Source: Alphaproteobacteria bacterium (GTDB lineage: Bacteria > Pseudomonadota > Alphaproteobacteria > Sphingomonadales > Sphingomonadaceae). Taken from it: a DNA stretch of 9,894 nucleotides. Below the pieces are notes generated by a model. That model ran no database searches. It was not told where the DNA came from and worked only from the letters and a program-made list of their open reading frames with translations. Shown here in pieces: positions 6,829 through 9,894 of the stretch (positions are counted from its first letter, which is position 1; each line of letters starts with the position of its first letter). Position numbers and translations under genes: made by a program. The DNA lies in the NCBI GenBank assembly GCA_018970965.1, contig JAGWVG010000042.1, positions 1-9,894 of the forward strand, read 5' to 3'.

Positions 6829-6908
6829 AATCCTTGGCCTATAGCGCCCCCGCATCTACGCGCAACCGCTTGACCATAAGGGCCCAAGCGTCCAACGTCG
6901 CTTTCATT
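6829..6908. promoter_or_regulatory. Divergent promoter region between hisB and sspB
   Basis: These 80 bases separate the two divergent starts and must hold promoters for both operons. The best candidate for hisB is TTGCGC (6865-6860), a 16-base spacer and TATAGG (6843-6838) on the minus strand, which would start transcription almost at the hisB ATG and give a nearly leaderless message. For sspB, TTGACC at 6870-6875 is a fair -35, but 17 bases on there is only CAACGT. No his leader peptide rich in His codons and no attenuator hairpin is visible. No strong Shine-Dalgarno sequence precedes sspB. Confidence 0.35.
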
Positions 6909-7387
6909 ATGACAGACGACATGCCCGACAGCCTGATTCCCTATGATGATATTGTGCAGGAGGCGCTGCGCGCGGTTGTCGGCCGGGTGCTCAGCGGCAT
7001 TCAATCTAACCTTGATCTGCCGGGCGGACATCATTTTTACATCACATTCAAAACGTCCGCGCCGGGGGTGATCATCCCAGATCATCTGCGCCAACGTTTC
7101 CCGGATGAAATGACCATCGTTCTCCAGAATAAATTCTGGGATTTGAATGTGGATGAGGATGGCTTTGAAGTTGGCCTGACATTCAGTCAGGTGCCGACCA
7201 AATTGGTCATCCCCTTTGACGCGATCACAGCCTTTGTTGATCCGGCGGTGGAATTTGCGCTGCATTTCCAGGTCAATTTCGAAGACGACGACGCGCTTGA
7301 CCACGCAGAAGCCGAAAATGACGCGCCACGCATCCAGCCCATTGAAGATGGCTCAAACGTTGTGACCGTGGATTTCGGCCGCAAGAA

Positions 7388-7391
<4 letters not shown>
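6909..7391 (+). CDS. sspB: ClpXP adaptor SspB, alphaproteobacterial type
   Basis: Stringent-starvation-type adaptor that binds ssrA-tagged and certain other proteins and delivers them to ClpXP. At 160 residues it matches the alphaproteobacterial family. The folded substrate-binding domain spans about residues 8-123, with [12 protein letters not shown] (19-30), a basic/aromatic HHFYITFKT segment (41-49) and [19 protein letters not shown] (88-106). A very acidic linker (124-139) follows, and the protein ends [12 protein letters not shown], which fits the ClpX-tethering tail of the family. The ATG at 6909 ([16 protein letters not shown]) is preferred; a TTG at 6834 would add residues unlike the family and cross the promoter region. 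It has no clear ribosome binding site. It overlaps fumC by four bases. Confidence 0.93.
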
Positions 7392-8809
<1,418 letters not shown>

Positions 8810-8839
8810 CGCGCGCGGCCCGGCGTTGCAAGAGCAGCC

Positions 8840-9502
8840 ATGGCCCAGATTGATCCTAACGACCCGCACAAATTTAAGCGGCGCGGCATTCTCTTCATCG
8901 TGTCCTCGCCCTCGGGGGCCGGCAAGTCGACCATTTCCCGCAAGCTCTTAGCGTCAGATGCCGGGCTGGAAATGTCGGTTTCCGCGACCACGCGTCCACC
9001 ACGGCCGGGTGAAGTGGATGGGCAGGATTATCATTTCGTAGATGTCGAGCATTTCCGCCAAAAGGTTGCGGAGAACGAATTTCTTGAATGGGCGCATGTC
9101 TTTGGCAACCGCTATGGCACACCCCGCGCCCCTGTTGAAAAGGCGCTGTCTGAAGGGCGCGATGTGCTGTTCGACATTGATTGGCAGGGCGCACAGCAGC
9201 TGTACCAGCAAGCGGGCGGTGATGTTGTCCGCGTCTTTATTTTCCCCCCCTCGCTCGATGAGCTGGAGCGCCGCCTGCGCGCGCGCGGAACCGATAGCGA
9301 AGAGGTGATTGCAGGGCGCATGGCGCGTGCCACAGCCGAAATCAGCCACTGGGATGGCTATGATTATGTCCTCGTCAATGACGATGTGGAGCAGTGCTTC
9401 CAAAACGTAAAAGCGATTCTCGAGGCAGAGCGCCTCAAGCGCAGCCGCCAGACAGGCTTAATTGGTTTTGTCCGCAGCCTCGCCAAATCAGGGCGCGATT
9501 AA
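8840..9502 (+). CDS. gmk: Guanylate kinase
   Basis: Essential cytoplasmic nucleotide kinase that phosphorylates GMP to GDP with ATP. The P-loop SSPSGAGKST (22-31) with Lys29, the GMP-binding motif SATTRPPRPGEVDGQDYHFV (48-67), EFLEWAHVFGNRYGTP (80-95) and DIDWQGAQQL (112-121) are present, followed by the arginine-rich lid ERRLRARGTDSEEVIAGRM (about 143-161). It is 220 residues, slightly longer than the minimal enzyme because of about 14 polar residues ahead of the first strand. It begins 30 bases after fumC with a modest AAGAG six bases from the ATG and no terminator between, so it is probably cotranscribed with sspB-fumC. Its TAA interlocks with the stop of the converging ATP12 gene. Confidence 0.97.
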   Translation: MAQIDPNDPHKFKRRGILFIVSSPSGAGKSTISRKLLASDAGLEMSVSATTRPPRPGEVDGQDYHFVDVEHFRQKVAENEFLEWAHVFGNRYGTPRAPVEKALSEGRDVLFDIDWQGAQQLYQQAGGDVVRVFIFPPSLDELERRLRARGTDSEEVIAGRMARATAEISHWDGYDYVLVNDDVEQCFQNVKAILEAERLKRSRQTGLIGFVRSLAKSGRD

Positions 9503-9894
9503 AGCAGTTCCAAAAACCGGCAGGCGGCAAGAAAATCGCGCTTTCGGGCAGTGCGCGCCTCAAGCGCCCAATCATCTTCGCCCCATTGTTCCGCCTGCCA
9601 CAGCTCATCCAGATGCGCGATGGCAAAGGCATCCTCCGGCAGCACAGCTTCTTCAAGCAGCGCAAGGCCGATCACCAGTGACCCACTTATGGTGATGAGG
9701 GGCGAAAGCGCCGCCAATTGATGCGCGGTTGCAGCCGCGACCGCCTCGCCAAGCCGCAGCACTGTCGCCATAGGTTGCGGCTGATGCATGATGCCCGTCA
9801 CCAACGTAAAATCGACGTCATAGCGCCCACGCGCCCAATCCAGCAGCGGATCCCAGCGCTCCGCTTGGCGCCCCACGAGTTCAGGCGGGCTCTC
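9499..9894 (-). CDS. ATP12-family F1-ATPase assembly chaperone (C-terminal part, runs off the window)
   Basis: C-terminal 131 residues of an ATP12 chaperone, which in mitochondria binds the F1 alpha subunit during ATP synthase assembly; bacterial members are largely alphaproteobacterial. The reading frame stays open to the window edge (beginning ESPPELVGRQ), so the real start lies beyond 9894; the GTG at 9876-9874 is an internal Val codon and not the start. The family hallmark DELWQAEQWGED lies at residues 96-107 of the visible part, preceded by a hydrophobic helix (about 60-79) and the typical RQAERWDPLLDWA opening (9-21). Full-length relatives are around 230-240 residues, so roughly 100 N-terminal residues are missing. 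It converges on gmk, sharing TTAA (9499-9502) at the stops. Confidence 0.9.
   Translation of the reverse strand, partial: ESPPELVGRQAERWDPLLDWARGRYDVDFTLVTGIMHQPQPMATVLRLGEAVAAATAHQLAALSPLITISGSLVIGLALLEEAVLPEDAFAIAHLDELWQAEQWGEDDWALEARTARKRDFLAACRFLELL

Noticed and set aside
784..6938. Exact 16-base match between 784-799 (adenosine kinase) and 6923-6938 (sspB)
   Set aside because: Both copies encode Pro-Asp-Ser-Leu-Ile in the same frame. The flanks differ, there is no third copy and no mobile-element feature, so chance within coding sequence is the simplest explanation.
9281..9292. Alternating GC tract, a possible Z-DNA former, in gmk
   Set aside because: It encodes the Arg-Ala-Arg lid region that guanylate kinases need, so codon choice explains it.

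Overview
This window looks like chromosomal housekeeping DNA from an alphaproteobacterium, most likely a sphingomonad (order Sphingomonadales). The reasons are the moderately GC-rich base composition, the alphaproteobacterial form of the ClpXP adaptor SspB, an ATP12-type F1-ATPase assembly chaperone (found mainly in alphaproteobacteria and mitochondria), the hisB-hisH-hisA-hisF-hisE gene order, and the overall flavour of the proteins. The genus cannot be fixed from sequence alone. Genes are densely packed: no gap exceeds about 80 bases, and nothing suggests a prophage, transposon, CRISPR array, tRNA or rRNA.

Layout: (1) 2-1714, plus strand: a PmtA-like SAM-dependent methyltransferase, then a PfkB-family adenosine kinase. 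(2) 1738-1770: a strong hairpin with A and T tracts on either side, acting as a shared terminator for the converging adenosine kinase and permease genes. (3) 1793-3316, minus strand: a 12-helix APC-family amino acid permease with a small inverted repeat over its ribosome binding site. (4) 3385-6828, minus strand: a histidine biosynthesis operon transcribed hisB-hisH-hisA-hisF-hisE, ending in a HIT-family protein. (5) 6909-9502, plus strand, diverging from hisB across 80 bases: sspB, fumC and gmk. (6) 9499-9894, minus strand: the C-terminal half of an ATP12 chaperone gene that runs off the window and converges on gmk with interlocked stop codons.

How the genes work together: HisE, HisA, HisH/HisF and HisB cover phosphoribosyl-ATP pyrophosphohydrolysis, the ProFAR isomerase step, imidazole ring formation and IGP dehydration. 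hisG, hisI, hisC, hisN and hisD are not in the window and must lie elsewhere. The four-base overlaps between successive his genes and between sspB and fumC point to translational coupling. The adenosine kinase could salvage adenosine released from S-adenosylhomocysteine, but its link to the adjacent methyltransferase is only positional.

I found no convincing undescribed system. The points worth a second look are small: a possible RBS-masking hairpin before the permease, the SspB-fumarase coupling, the interlocked gmk/ATP12 stops, and a few start-codon decisions.
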